64,000 bases of DNA. It comes from Aplectana chamaeleonis (taxonomy: Eukaryota > Nematoda > Chromadorea > Rhabditida > Cosmocercidae). Numbering within the stretch: position 1 is the first letter of the stretch; each line of letters opens with the position of its first letter. The stretch covers positions 374,501-438,500 of the forward strand of contig JAPDOI010000425.1 of the NCBI GenBank assembly GCA_029168955.1. Reading direction: 5' to 3'. Below the pieces are notes generated by a model. The model was given only the letters and a program-made list of their open reading frames with translations. It was not told the origin of the DNA and did not search any database. This document shows, one piece after another, positions 58,401 to 64,000 of the stretch. The translations under genes and the position numbers were made by a program.

Positions 58401-58810
58401 CTTCGGCAGTCACATAAGCCTCCTAAAATATTCGAGATTTCACCATCTATACCGTAAATCAAACTCGTAATCAACATCCTACCTTATCCCTAAGCCAGTA
58501 AAGCAATTCGTCACATTGTCGAATAAACTGAAGTAATTTTAAAGCCTGCTGAAGCTTAATACCCTTGTCCTTGAGTTTGAAAAACAGCTTATCCCAAAGA
58601 GCGTGAAGTTCTTCGAGGCGTTTCTAAACGGAAAATATTGATCTTGAACACATCAATAAGTTTCTATCAACAGAGATAACTTACTTTTATCACCTCACTA
58701 GCGAAATGACCATGCTGTATCATACCATTTCCAGTCTTGTCGAGATTGCTGATGGTCTTTGCATGCGCCTGCACCTCCGCCTCAAACGCCTCATGCTTTT
58801 GGATTTTTGC
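31346..58810 (-). CDS. spc-1: Alpha-spectrin (spc-1 orthologue), 5'-incomplete
   Basis: Alpha-spectrin pairs antiparallel with beta-spectrins, and the tetramers form the actin-linked membrane skeleton under the plasma membrane. In worms it is needed for body morphogenesis. I joined 47 exons (listed in the block entries). Every intron is GT..AG, phases are continuous, and the sum is 6990 nt (2329 residues and TAA at 31346-31348). The order follows alpha-spectrin throughout: half of repeat 1, further spectrin repeats, an SH3 domain at about residues 888-956 of this partial protein, more repeats, then EF hands (loops at 2192-2203 and 2235-2246) and the conserved C-terminus ending [13 protein letters not shown]. 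The first ~80 residues are missing because the exon encoding the sequence before AKIQKHEAF is outside the window. Many introns hold transposons, but no exon is broken. The vertebrate-specific calpain/calmodulin insert is absent, as in other invertebrates. Confidence 0.97.
31805..31947. mobile_element. Hairpin element (TACAGT ends), copy 2
   Basis: CAGTCGGAGCGGATCGCAT at the left and GATCCGCGCCGACTG at the right fold together around ATGTTATAACAT. TA flanks both ends (31803-31804, 31948-31949). It belongs to the family of 27033-27178, 36479-36642 and 39481-39626. Confidence 0.75.
32254..32608. mobile_element. TTAA-type MITE with perfect terminal repeats
   Basis: AGCCTAGTTTTGACTGCA at the left is inverted perfectly as TGCAGTCAAAACTAGGCT at the right. 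The flanks are CTAA (32250-32253) and TTAA (32609-32612). The interior has GCAGCGATG-like phrases and is non-coding. Confidence 0.75.
32613..32884. mobile_element. Terminal-inverted-repeat element abutting the previous one
   Basis: GGGGTCTGCAGAGT at the left and ACTCTGCAGACCCC at the right are inverted. The left flank is the same TTAA (32609-32612) that ends the previous element, and the right flank is TTTA. Internal hairpins around GTTGCTCGCAGCGACGAGCAAC are present. Confidence 0.65.
33757..34085 (+). pseudogene. Penelope-like retroelement fragment (GIY-YIG endonuclease)
   Basis: The plus-strand frame reads [20 protein letters not shown] and then VRTNEHLAG. This is the pattern C-x-x-C-x-x-x-[YF]-I-G-x-T-x-R...EH of the GIY-YIG endonuclease at the C-terminus of Penelope-like elements. 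After a frameshift near 33945 the next frame gives [16 protein letters not shown] and later NNRNE/ITNSSCL-like pieces, the usual continuation. Stops and shifts make it dead. It lies antisense inside spc-1 intron 46. Confidence 0.6.
34125..34235. repeat. GTCTGTCCGAA foldback family fragment
   Basis: TCTGTCCGAATGAGACTGCC with CACGCGGTCGGCGTGCG and TTTTCGGACGAGCCTTCC matches 3686-3798 and 54858-54960. Only one arm is present. Confidence 0.55.
34623..35131 (-). CDS. spc-1: spc-1 exons 45-46 (EF hands)
   Basis: The exons are 34963-35131 and 34623-34904. They encode [20 protein letters not shown] and the EF-hand module. The first loop is [12 protein letters not shown], split by the intron after DK. 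Its twelfth position is glutamine instead of glutamate, so calcium binding there is doubtful. The second loop [12 protein letters not shown] is canonical. The rest, [20 protein letters not shown], begins the non-calcium-binding second EF pair, which contacts the beta-spectrin actin-binding region. Confidence 0.96.
35286..35440. repeat. Dispersed repeat H
   Basis: ATCGCGTGCGTGTGCGCGC near the left and TTTGCCTCCGGAACAGAGGA near the right are the reverse of 19470-19640 (TCCTCTGTTTCGGAGGCAAA ... GCGCGCACACGCACGCGAT). A third copy is at 39095-39245. Confidence 0.5.
35914..36092. repeat. Dispersed repeat shared with 4555-4760
   Basis: GCCCGCGATTGCGGACAACG and GGGTGGCGTGATGCAACAG correspond to CGTCCGCAATTGCGGACTAC and GTGGCATGATGCAATGG in the other copy. 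It is non-coding. Confidence 0.45.
36479..36642. mobile_element. Hairpin element, copy 3 (diverged)
   Basis: AGCCGGCATGGATCG at the left and CGATCCGTGCCGACT at the right fold. The centre is TGTTAACACATG, with TTGGCGACAACTCGGTGCAC and its inverse on either side. It is longer and less symmetric than copies 1, 2 and 4. Confidence 0.6.
36715..36895 (+). pseudogene. RTE reverse-transcriptase fragment
   Basis: The DNA GAGAAGGCAGGCGAAGACAA, then CTCCCCGGTCTGGGATTCAC-GAAGCGATTAAACATCACC, matches 25470-25580 of the RTE relic (GGAAAGGCTGGTGGAGATGA; CTCCGTCTGGGATTCGTG). The frame shows KAGEDNIAT in place of KAGGDDSITAEML. Too short and shifted to function. Confidence 0.55.
36985..37516 (-). CDS. spc-1: spc-1 exons 42-44 (last repeat region)
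   Basis: The exons are 37367-37516, 37193-37309 and 36985-37130. They encode [40 protein letters not shown] and [39 protein letters not shown] is a signature shared by alpha-spectrins and alpha-actinins just upstream of the EF hands. Confidence 0.95.
39095..39245. repeat. Dispersed repeat H
   Basis: TATTTCCGAGCGAAATTCAC and GCGCGCACACGCACGCGAT are in the same order as at 19470-19640. Confidence 0.5.
39249..39363. mobile_element. Short foldback (GGCCGGGATCATA ends)
   Basis: AGGCCGGGATCATACT at the left and AGGTATGACCCCGGCCT at the right are inverted, with GTCGATATTGATGGTAAC inside. The same terminal sequence (GGCCGGGATCATA) bounds the larger foldback at 47581-48029. Confidence 0.55.
39426..39684. 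repeat. 259-bp palindrome centred on hairpin copy 4
   Basis: The inner 39481-39626 is the hairpin element (CAGTTGGCACGGATCGC ... GCGATCCGTTCCAACTG) with TA on both sides. Unlike the other copies, the next ~50 bp on both sides are also inverted copies. AATTCACCTGCAATGCAG and GCGCTTGGCTTGACG at the left pair with CGTCAAGCCAAGCGC and CTGCATTGCAGGTGAATT at the right. Confidence 0.85.
39685..39792. repeat. Second palindrome directly abutting
   Basis: CGGCGTCCGGTCTCC, CCATGGTAGCTACC and CCGATACCAAGGGACCGACT are followed by a 7-9 bp turn and then the inverses, ending GGAGACCAGACGCCG. The stem is about 50 bp. It touches the palindrome at 39426-39684. Confidence 0.8.
39909..41268 (-). CDS. spc-1: spc-1 exons 36-41
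   Basis: The exons are 41043-41268, 40846-40970, 40525-40696, 40341-40467, 40108-40273 and 39909-40049. They encode [100 protein letters not shown] and [20 protein letters not shown]. These are the last full spectrin repeats before the C-terminal region. Confidence 0.95.
41332..42753 (-). CDS. spc-1: spc-1 exons 30-35
   Basis: The exons are 42633-42753, 42062-42303, 41900-42005, 41682-41837, 41505-41626 and 41332-41446. They encode [98 protein letters not shown] and [20 protein letters not shown]. Exon 34 (41626) is preceded by TTTGAAG, a third unusual acceptor. This is among the most conserved parts of the protein. Confidence 0.95.
42754..43637 (-). other. spc-1 intron 29 (0.88 kb)
   Basis: Contains the hAT-type MITE 43019-43482. 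The sequence on either side (GCGACGACATCGGTCGTCG, GAGCTGTCGCTGTGCGG) is GC-rich and partly self-complementary, probably an older foldback that the hAT element split. Confidence 0.5.
43019..43482. mobile_element. hAT-type MITE, copy 1
   Basis: The ends CAGGGTCAAGCGGGGC and ACCCCGCTTGACCCTG are inverted. A perfect 8-bp duplication CTTGGGCG flanks it (43011-43018, 43483-43490). CA...TG ends and an 8-bp duplication are the hAT signature. Phrases such as TTTTTGCGATCCCCC are shared with copies 2 and 3. No transposase. Confidence 0.88.
43638..44514 (-). CDS. spc-1: spc-1 exons 25-29
   Basis: The exons are 44366-44514, 44151-44299, 43981-44082, 43773-43913 and 43638-43717. They encode [80 protein letters not shown] and [20 protein letters not shown]. 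Exon 26 (44299) also uses a TTAAG-type acceptor. Confidence 0.94.
44515..46423 (-). other. spc-1 intron 24 (1.9 kb) with a jockey-type relic
   Basis: Most of the span 44716-45790 is the retrotransposon relic listed separately. From 45790 to 46423 I see no element with recognisable ends and no exon. Confidence 0.5.
44716..45790 (-). pseudogene. jockey-type non-LTR retrotransposon RT C-terminal relic
   Basis: The minus-strand frames read, in order, [20 protein letters not shown], then [16 protein letters not shown]. The next frame gives [20 protein letters not shown], then [21 protein letters not shown] third frame reads [20 protein letters not shown]. These match the post-catalytic part of jockey/CR1-type RTs: the K-x-L-G-x-x-x-D-P motif, the L-x-x-[VI]-Q-N-x-A-x-R-x-x-T thumb helix, and the C-terminal C-x-x-C-x(6)-H-x(3)-H/C finger. 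Frameshifts and missing upstream domains show it is dead. It lies in the same direction as spc-1. Confidence 0.7.
46424..49614 (-). CDS. spc-1: spc-1 exons 19-24
   Basis: The exons are 49535-49614, 49062-49137, 48215-48344, 46877-46952, 46570-46813 and 46424-46506. They encode [95 protein letters not shown] and [20 protein letters not shown]. Exon 23 (46813) has the acceptor TTAAG rather than TTTCAG. The reading frame requires it. Confidence 0.93.
47003..47222. mobile_element. GTCTGTCCGAA foldback, complete copy
   Basis: AAGTCTGTCCGAACGAG and CGCCCACGCGGTCG at the left are inverted at the right as CGACCGCGTGCGCG and CTCATTCAGACAGACTT. It defines the ends of the family seen as fragments at 3686, 34125 and 54858. 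Confidence 0.65.
47581..48029. mobile_element. Foldback element with ~75-bp arms (GGCCGGGATCATA ends)
   Basis: GGATCATACTACCGTCGCGG, GCGTGAGAAAAAGCGGTATC and GATCAATCGCCGCTATATTG are inverted at the right, ending ATATGATCCCGGCC. The frames within are shadows of the arms. Confidence 0.75.
48345..49061 (-). other. spc-1 intron 20 (0.72 kb), nothing recognised
   Basis: No element or exon seen between exons 20 and 21. Confidence 0.5.
49205..49325 (+). repeat. tRNA-derived SINE-like element in intron 19
   Basis: GGTTCAATCCC at 49299-49309 is a perfect B box. About 45 bp upstream, TGGTGTAGTGCGATGAG resembles an A box (T-G-G-C-N-N-A-G-T-G-G). It is antisense to spc-1. Pairing for a real cloverleaf is poor. 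Confidence 0.5.
49670..49931 (-). CDS. spc-1: spc-1 exons 17-18 (SH3 domain)
   Basis: The exons are 49816-49931 and 49670-49759. Together they encode an SH3 domain, which binds proline-rich ligands. It has the ALYDY box ([20 protein letters not shown]), the tandem tryptophans of the binding groove (SNKDWWK) and the closing [13 protein letters not shown]. The position inside the ninth repeat region is diagnostic for alpha- rather than beta-spectrin. The tail HQHSQQQ is less conserved. Confidence 0.97.
49932..50792 (-). other. spc-1 intron 16 (0.86 kb)
   Basis: Contains hAT-type MITE copy 3 (50115-50364). The part 50365-50792 has no named element. Inverted phrases CCGAGCTGTGCCGAT / ATCGGCACCGCTCGG (near 50529 and 50650) suggest a small foldback. 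Confidence 0.5.
50115..50364. mobile_element. hAT-type MITE, copy 3
   Basis: The ends are CAAGATCGAGCGGCGCG (diverged) and TAGCTTGACCCTG. A perfect 8-bp duplication ACCTATGC flanks it (50107-50114, 50365-50372). It shares TTGCGAAACTTCGCAA and the C-run with copy 1. It is 250 bp, the shortest copy. Confidence 0.82.
50793..51872 (-). CDS. spc-1: spc-1 exons 13-16
   Basis: The exons are 51759-51872, 51445-51588, 51070-51183 and 50793-51018. They encode [60 protein letters not shown] and [20 protein letters not shown]. The last runs to [13 protein letters not shown] just before the SH3 domain and ends in phase 1. Confidence 0.95.
51953..53196 (-). CDS. spc-1: spc-1 exons 9-12
   Basis: The exons are 53063-53196, 52784-52988, 52450-52725 and 51953-52033. 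They encode [60 protein letters not shown] and [20 protein letters not shown]. The intron before exon 12 (52034-52449) is almost entirely a hAT-type MITE. Confidence 0.95.
52088..52420. mobile_element. hAT-type MITE, copy 2, fills intron 11
   Basis: The ends are CACGGTCAAGCGGGGC and ACCCCGCTTGACCCTG. The 8-bp flanks are TTTATCAC (52080-52087) and CTTATCAC (52421-52428), one mismatch. It accounts for 333 of the 416 bp of the intron. Without it and one duplication the intron would be about 75 bp. Confidence 0.85.
53270..53890 (-). CDS. spc-1: spc-1 exons 6-8
   Basis: The exons are 53782-53890, 53628-53717 and 53270-53563. They encode [37 protein letters not shown] and [20 protein letters not shown]. 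The last exon continues through [20 protein letters not shown] to [10 protein letters not shown]. The WI-D and LxxxHQEH signatures are those of spectrin three-helix repeats. Confidence 0.95.
54858..55370. repeat. GTCTGTCCGAA foldback, split by a hAT-type MITE
   Basis: GTCGAGCGGCCGTCGC and TTTTCGGACGAGCCTTTCC match the family arm. The right side GCCGACCGCATGGACGGACA is the opposite arm. The hAT-type element 55036-55339 lies between them. Confidence 0.5.
55036..55339. mobile_element. hAT-type MITE (second family, TTCCG-rich)
   Basis: The ends CAGGGATGAGCAGAGTTCCG and TTTTCCGCTCCTCCCTG are imperfect inverts. The flanks ACGCCATC (55028-55035) and ACGCCGAC (55340-55347) agree at 6 of 8 bases. The interior is full of TTCCGCGTTTCGCATTCCG-like phrases. 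A related end (TTCCGCACAGCCCTG) lies near 61102-61116. Confidence 0.65.
55840..58810 (-). CDS. spc-1: spc-1 exons 1-5 of the window (spectrin repeats 1-3)
   Basis: The exons are 58685-58810, 58483-58623, 58243-58422, 56195-56332 and 55840-56129. They read [20 protein letters not shown], then [60 protein letters not shown] and [20 protein letters not shown]. The last exon ends in phase 2 (LADY-R). The first opens with a clean acceptor (TTTCAG) in phase 0, so at least one exon must precede it. The third intron is 1.9 kb, the first two ~60 bp. Confidence 0.95.
56333..58242 (-). other. spc-1 intron 3 (1.9 kb), A-run/TTCGAA-rich
   Basis: From about 56780 to 57990 the sequence is a dense, degenerate series of TTCGAAAACTCG, ACTCGATTATTC and A4-A9 runs at short spacing. 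No transposon ends were found, and no exon is missing from the protein here. Confidence 0.55.
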
Positions 58811-61800
58811 CTGAAATCACCAATGCTGAATGCTCGGATCATTCAGAGATTCTACCAATTATTGTACGCTTAATGACCAATCCCATCCACATCCCCATTA
58901 TCGCCAGCATAGCTGACAGACTGAACAAATATTGACAACAGTCAGCTCACACTACATGTATATCGCGCGACGACAGCTGGGTTCCAGCACACGCACGATC
59001 AATACTTCAAGAATCAAACTCATCGAAAATTCACTGAGTTATCCGATTTCAAATCAACCACACCAGCTGTCACCGCCACAAAAACCTCATACAACCGAAT
59101 TTCATAATCTCAGGCGTGACAGCGGACTCCCGAGAATGGAAAAACCATACACCTACACAAAATATTTTTCTAAAAAAAAAGTGTATGATGCAGAGGCAAG
59201 ACGCGCCACTGTCATCGCACTCAGTCAAGTTCAATCCTCGTCTGTGACCAGTCAAAGAGCCTACTATCCCTACTAGGTAAGCAAATTCGCCACTAGATTT
59301 ATATAGGATGATAAAAATGAAACACCGGCTTGTACCCAATCTTACCCCCACCGGTCACATTACAGGTTCAGAACTAATGTAAAAGCTTCTACGATTCTGA
59401 ATTGAAATCAAATGTGCATCTTATACCAGCTGCGAATAGCTCAATCTTTTTTATCGCGTGTTTCTAATCTTTTTAATCGATACTATTTCGTAGGTAGATG
59501 TCCTAAAATAGTTCCCGTAATCAAATTGCGGAATTGCAACCCACAAATCGATCTACAATATTTTAGCGCGGATCACTGTGAAATATATACACTTCAAGTG
59601 CGGAGCCTTGCACCTGCGAACGACTCACATACAAGAGCAGATTTTTAGCAGATCTTGTGTTCTGGTCCTTTAAATATTGACGTTTATTTACGGAAACAAC
59701 ACTTATACCAGCCATCGATTAATCTCCGTAATTTTTCAAATTTACCCTCGCATGGCTGCCAAATTTCGTTGATGTACGTAATTTCGTCAAAAATTGCATG
59801 GTCGTGTCAGAAAAAGGGGTGAGCCACGATTACAATTAGAAATTAAAACATTTTGGGTCATGCTACAAATCATTCGAGAGAGAATTTTAGTTCCTACAAG
59901 ATAGCGTGATTCAATTTCAGGATAAGCAATATAAACTAAATTTTGAGCAAATAAATTGGGCCTTTTTTCCTTTATACTTCAGCAATCCGAAAATCGATTT
60001 AAAATGAACCCTTCAAAAAACCCAACTACACTATCTCTTGAATCTGATGATTCGCTCTAGAACGATCTAAAACATGCCGTCAATTTTTCAATATTCCGCC
60101 AATTGAAAACGCAAGATCTTATTTCAAAACCTGATCAATATTTCGCCCTACTACTGATAGCCAAAGACCGGATTCATCAAAGCTGATCCCACGTTATTGA
60201 GGCAAATTTTATCCCGCCCTCTCTGTACTCTTTGATGCACTATGCCACTAATATCTCCCCACCCCAATTACTTTCACACCAAGGTTTTATCGCTAATGAG
60301 TCAAGCCCAGAGGGAAATTAAAAATTAAGTCGCCCTCTCAGAAGCAAAATTTTACCGAAAACTTCCGAGGAATCCTAGTACTTATCTATTCGTAAACGGG
60401 ATGTGCGGAGCTGTTCCGTTTCCGCTTTTTGGGCTGTGCCGTTCTGCTTCCGGGCTTCCAGACCCGAAATGGATGAAAACACGGTTAGCGATGATGCCAC
60501 CGATGCTCTCTCGGCAAGGTTGTGTTTTGCTTCACGAGTGCTGAGAATCGTACTCGACTCAGTGTGTTTATTCAACCTCTTGAGCCTGTCATGTCGTTTC
60601 ACGAAGTTAGGTGCCCTTAATTACCCCATAAAACGACTCTAAACGCTTCTTGGGAGACTTTTTTTGTGTAAAATGGTTTCCCAAATTGTTTCCTCGCCGA
60701 AAACAGAGGGTTACGTTTTTTTTTCTCGCTACGCTATACAAGTTCCTCTTCATAACGGACCAACGCACATGCGCAAAATTATACCGATCTTTATAGTTTT
60801 TTCTGCGCGTACACTGTGCTTTTAGGGTGGTTACATGTCCAAAATATTTTAAGGACTGCTTTTTAGACCTTCGGAGGTTCGAAATCGTGGAAAGCCTCTT
60901 GTTGATTTTAATTCGACAAATTCTTAATTTATTGATTGAAATCACACGTTATCGAAGGAGACGTGCAATCGATGGACAGCGCCGAAAAGTGTTATTGACA
61001 CATCCCAGGACTGTTGTGTTCTCTTCCGTTTCGGGATTTCCGTTTCATGCATTTTTGCCATTTTTCTTACGTTTCCGTTCCGAAAATCTTGAGAAAAAAT
61101 TCCGCACAGCCCTGTTTGATACAAAAACATCTCTGGCCACTCAACCCCTAGTATTAAGAATCGTTGACAGACGGGTTCACCCGTGTCGTTCCTCGCCACT
61201 GATTTAAGTCCACTCGCCCCTCTCCTACGCAACAATGACTCAATCAAGGACTCCCAATTCCTTCTCACATTCCTTCATATCGATTCCATCAAAACGATTC
61301 CCACCCGTCACATTCCTGCACATATGGAACGCGATCGTTCGCCACTATTGACAGTCATTCCGGGGCGTAAATCCGCGCCACATGCCAGGGGAAAACCGAT
61401 CGGAATGCGTCGTTATCGGTCGCCTACAACACAGATTCTATCAGACCCCCCCCCTTCCGTACATGCCATTTATTACAACAAACAATTCAATCGAGTAACC
61501 ACTAACCAGTCATATACACACACAAATCCCCTCATCGCCCTCCTTTCACATTCCCTTCTTATTAAGTGTACTATTGAAGACGAGCGGCTGTATCGAGCTC
61601 CGCGGCCCCATGAGAGCCATCTGGGACCCTCGGCTTCTTCCATTCAATTCTTCTCCTCCCCTCCCCTCCCCTTCCGCACACGCAAGCTCAGCACACAAAT
61701 CGAAAGTGTCATGTTTGGATTTCACAGATTATAAACAAACACACGTTCTTTCCGAGGACGATCGCAGACGGCGAATGAGAATAAAAACTTGGAAAATAAA

Positions 61801-64000
61801 ACCACAGGGTGATATTTCAATACGGAAGGACTATAACTCTCAAATTAACCGAGAAAATATGTTAGGAAAACTCAATTGAAAACTACAAAAAAAAACGTTC
61901 CCGAACAATGAACTTTTGGAAACATCGTCAAAACTCCTTTGAGATATTACAACAAAACCGGCAAATCTTCGAGAAAAAATTGAGAAGAAAACACACATTT
62001 GAACGTAATCCAATATATGAGTTCAATTCCAAGCAATAAAACCAGAAAAAGAAAACAAATTCTCCAGGATTTCATGGAATGGCTACCAAAAAGTACAAAA
62101 ATTCACAAAATTTCCGAAATGTTCTACCCTTTTTCTTATCTGCAAAATCTCTCCCCCGAAACAAAAGATTTTCACCCAAAATTTGTGAATCTTAATAACC
62201 CCGAAAGCTGTGAAAGGTTGTCGCGTTTCCACGAAATTGCCTAGTGAAGCCCACAAAAGCTTGTAAAGTTCAAGCAAATATGCTCATTAATAGAACCTCA
62301 GATTAAAGCCAGCAGTATTTCTAAACAAATTTGCATTTTTAGGAGAAAGAAAAGAGAGAGGATTCTGCCAAATCAGAAAAAAAATTCATTGATCCATCTT
62401 CTGCGGAGTTCGAAGAATGAAGGAAAAAATACAATAAAAAATACCGAAAATTCGACAAAAGATCACAAAACAAAACCTTCGCAGAACATCACCAAGAATT
62501 GTCAAGCTGTGGAGGTACTGAAATTTTGAAAAATGTTAATTCTTAAAAAAAACCAAATTTCTAGGCTCTTCTGTACGAAGTCTTTTATATTGCTGCCAGA
62601 TGTCACGAAAAATACTCCCTTAACTACATGCAAAATCACAAAGTTTGTTCAACGCATCGTTTAAGTGCCAATAGGGTTTTAGCACCATTTCGAAAACAAA
62701 ATAAAATAACGGGTCTTCACACACTGTTCAAAACTCCGCTACAACCAACAAAAATAATACAAAAACTGCCATAGCACCTCCGGCTGTCGAGAAAATCTTA
62801 CAAATTGAACAAAGAGCACATTTTTTTTTTGCTGAATCTAGGCGTATATTAGATGCCGAAAATATGGAGCGAAATTTTCTAGACAAATTTCCTCAGAAAA
62901 AAAAATCCTTTAAAAGAACCAGACGTCTGAATAATCCAAGAAAAACATAAAAATTTGCGTTTAAATCCTCTAAATATCAGGCGACAAGAGACAGAAGCAA
63001 AGGTTACGCGGGACATAAAAAAAGAGAATTTCTGAACAGATCTCCGTTAAGAAATCCCATAAAAATCCAGACTTCTAAAAATCAAAATCAAAATAGAAAT
63101 TCACAAAACAACACTCGAAATATCAAACAAAATGAAACAAAAAAAAATTCGCAGTGGAACCAGCAAAAGTTTCAAGTGGCATCATTAATTAACGGCTTCT
63201 TGTAGCATAATGCCCAAAAAATTTCCCAATGTATTGAGATATCACGAAAAAGCCCTGACACTCGCCGGATATCCACGTAATTGCATAGATTGACAACTTT
63301 ATATTCACATCGTTGCGCAACATGATCAAATAAAGGATAAACAAAGTGGGTAATCAAAACTTCGGAAATCAGAGTTCAGAGCAAAATCTTCCTTTCCGTC
63401 ATGCACGTTTCCTGTCTCCAAATACATTAATTTCAGCACTCCACAGCATTTTTTGTTGAGAAATAGAACACTGGAGGTCAAAAACGCTGCGCTACCTCAA
63501 TCAATACCTAGAAGTTTCAAGCATTCGATTCGCGCCACGGTGGATGTATAAACCTGTCCCACCGCTAGCTGCGCAGCAACTGACAAATACTGATTCCATG
63601 AGTGCAGATGAGAGCAAATCATTTTGAAACTCTCGGAACTGAAACTAGTTCGAAAATTGAAATTAAAGGATCGAAACGCAAAAACAAAATCCAAAAAATC
63701 CGTTCACATAGATGGATGGGCTCTAAGCCTACCTTACGAAGGCAGAAACCCTTGAGAATTTCAATTAACACACAGCTAAACCCGAGTCTTCCAGACAAAA
63801 ATTGCCCTTTCAGAACAAATAAGTGTCCATCTCTCAGAAATGAGCCCGACCCTACTATATTTTTTGGGTATTTTTCCACTTCCTGCGTCTGGGGCATTCC
63901 CAAGAAGCTTTCCACTTCAAAGCTCGTTAAAAGCGAGCGGCCTTCTTTTGTCTGACACCTTTATCCGCGGTTACATTTTGCCGGCATCGAAGCCCACAAC
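58811..64000 (-). other. Large 5' intron of spc-1, partial
   Basis: The acceptor of the first exon seen is at 58811-58812, so this whole 5.2 kb is probably intron leading to an upstream exon beyond the window. I looked on the minus strand for the conserved sequence before it (QYFKRD, DPTNLQ) and did not find it. The part 60400-61116 has TTCCG-rich hAT-type sequence (TTCCGCACAGCCCTG near 61102). The part 61880-63150 is A/T-run rich. No other gene is supported. Confidence 0.55.

Noticed and set aside
63497..63694. Minus-strand frame containing NQYLSVAAQLAVGQVYTSTV
   Set aside because: It does not match the expected alpha-spectrin N-terminus, has no clear splice sites, and nothing else supports it. 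It could be chance sequence in the large intron.

Overview
The window looks like genomic DNA of a parasitic clade V (strongylid, hookworm-like) nematode. The reasons are a worm-type alpha-spectrin gene with many small introns and TTTCAG-type 3' splice sites, RTE, jockey-type and Penelope-type retrotransposon remnants, a mariner, and a very dense load of short inverted-repeat DNA elements. The genus is not determined.

The only host protein-coding gene I can support is alpha-spectrin (spc-1 type) on the minus strand, 31346-58810. I joined 47 exons by hand. Their phases are continuous and they give 2329 residues plus the stop. They run from the second half of spectrin repeat 1, through an SH3 domain near the middle, to C-terminal EF hands. 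The first ~80 residues (tetramerisation helix and start codon) are not in the window. They must lie beyond position 64000, so the intron upstream of the first exon seen is at least 5.2 kb.

Positions 1-31000 hold no host gene I can defend. They are a mosaic of mobile DNA: (i) at least seven families of short elements whose ends read AGG.../...CCT and that sit at TTAA-like targets, often nested or abutting through one shared TTAA; (ii) a mariner split by one of these; (iii) several long foldback elements; (iv) a 2 kb array of a 42-bp repeat in which most units carry the perfect palindrome TGACGTCA; (v) an RTE-type retrotransposon relic at 24.4-26.0 kb; (vi) tRNA-derived SINE-like pieces.

The spc-1 introns carry their own insertions: three hAT-type MITEs with 8-bp target duplications, a sense-oriented jockey-type RT relic, a Penelope-type GIY-YIG fragment, hairpin elements with TA targets, and long A/T-run-rich stretches in the largest introns. 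The main novelty candidates are the CRE-palindrome array, the TTAA element chains that re-use one another's target sites, and the expanded palindrome at 39.4-39.8 kb.
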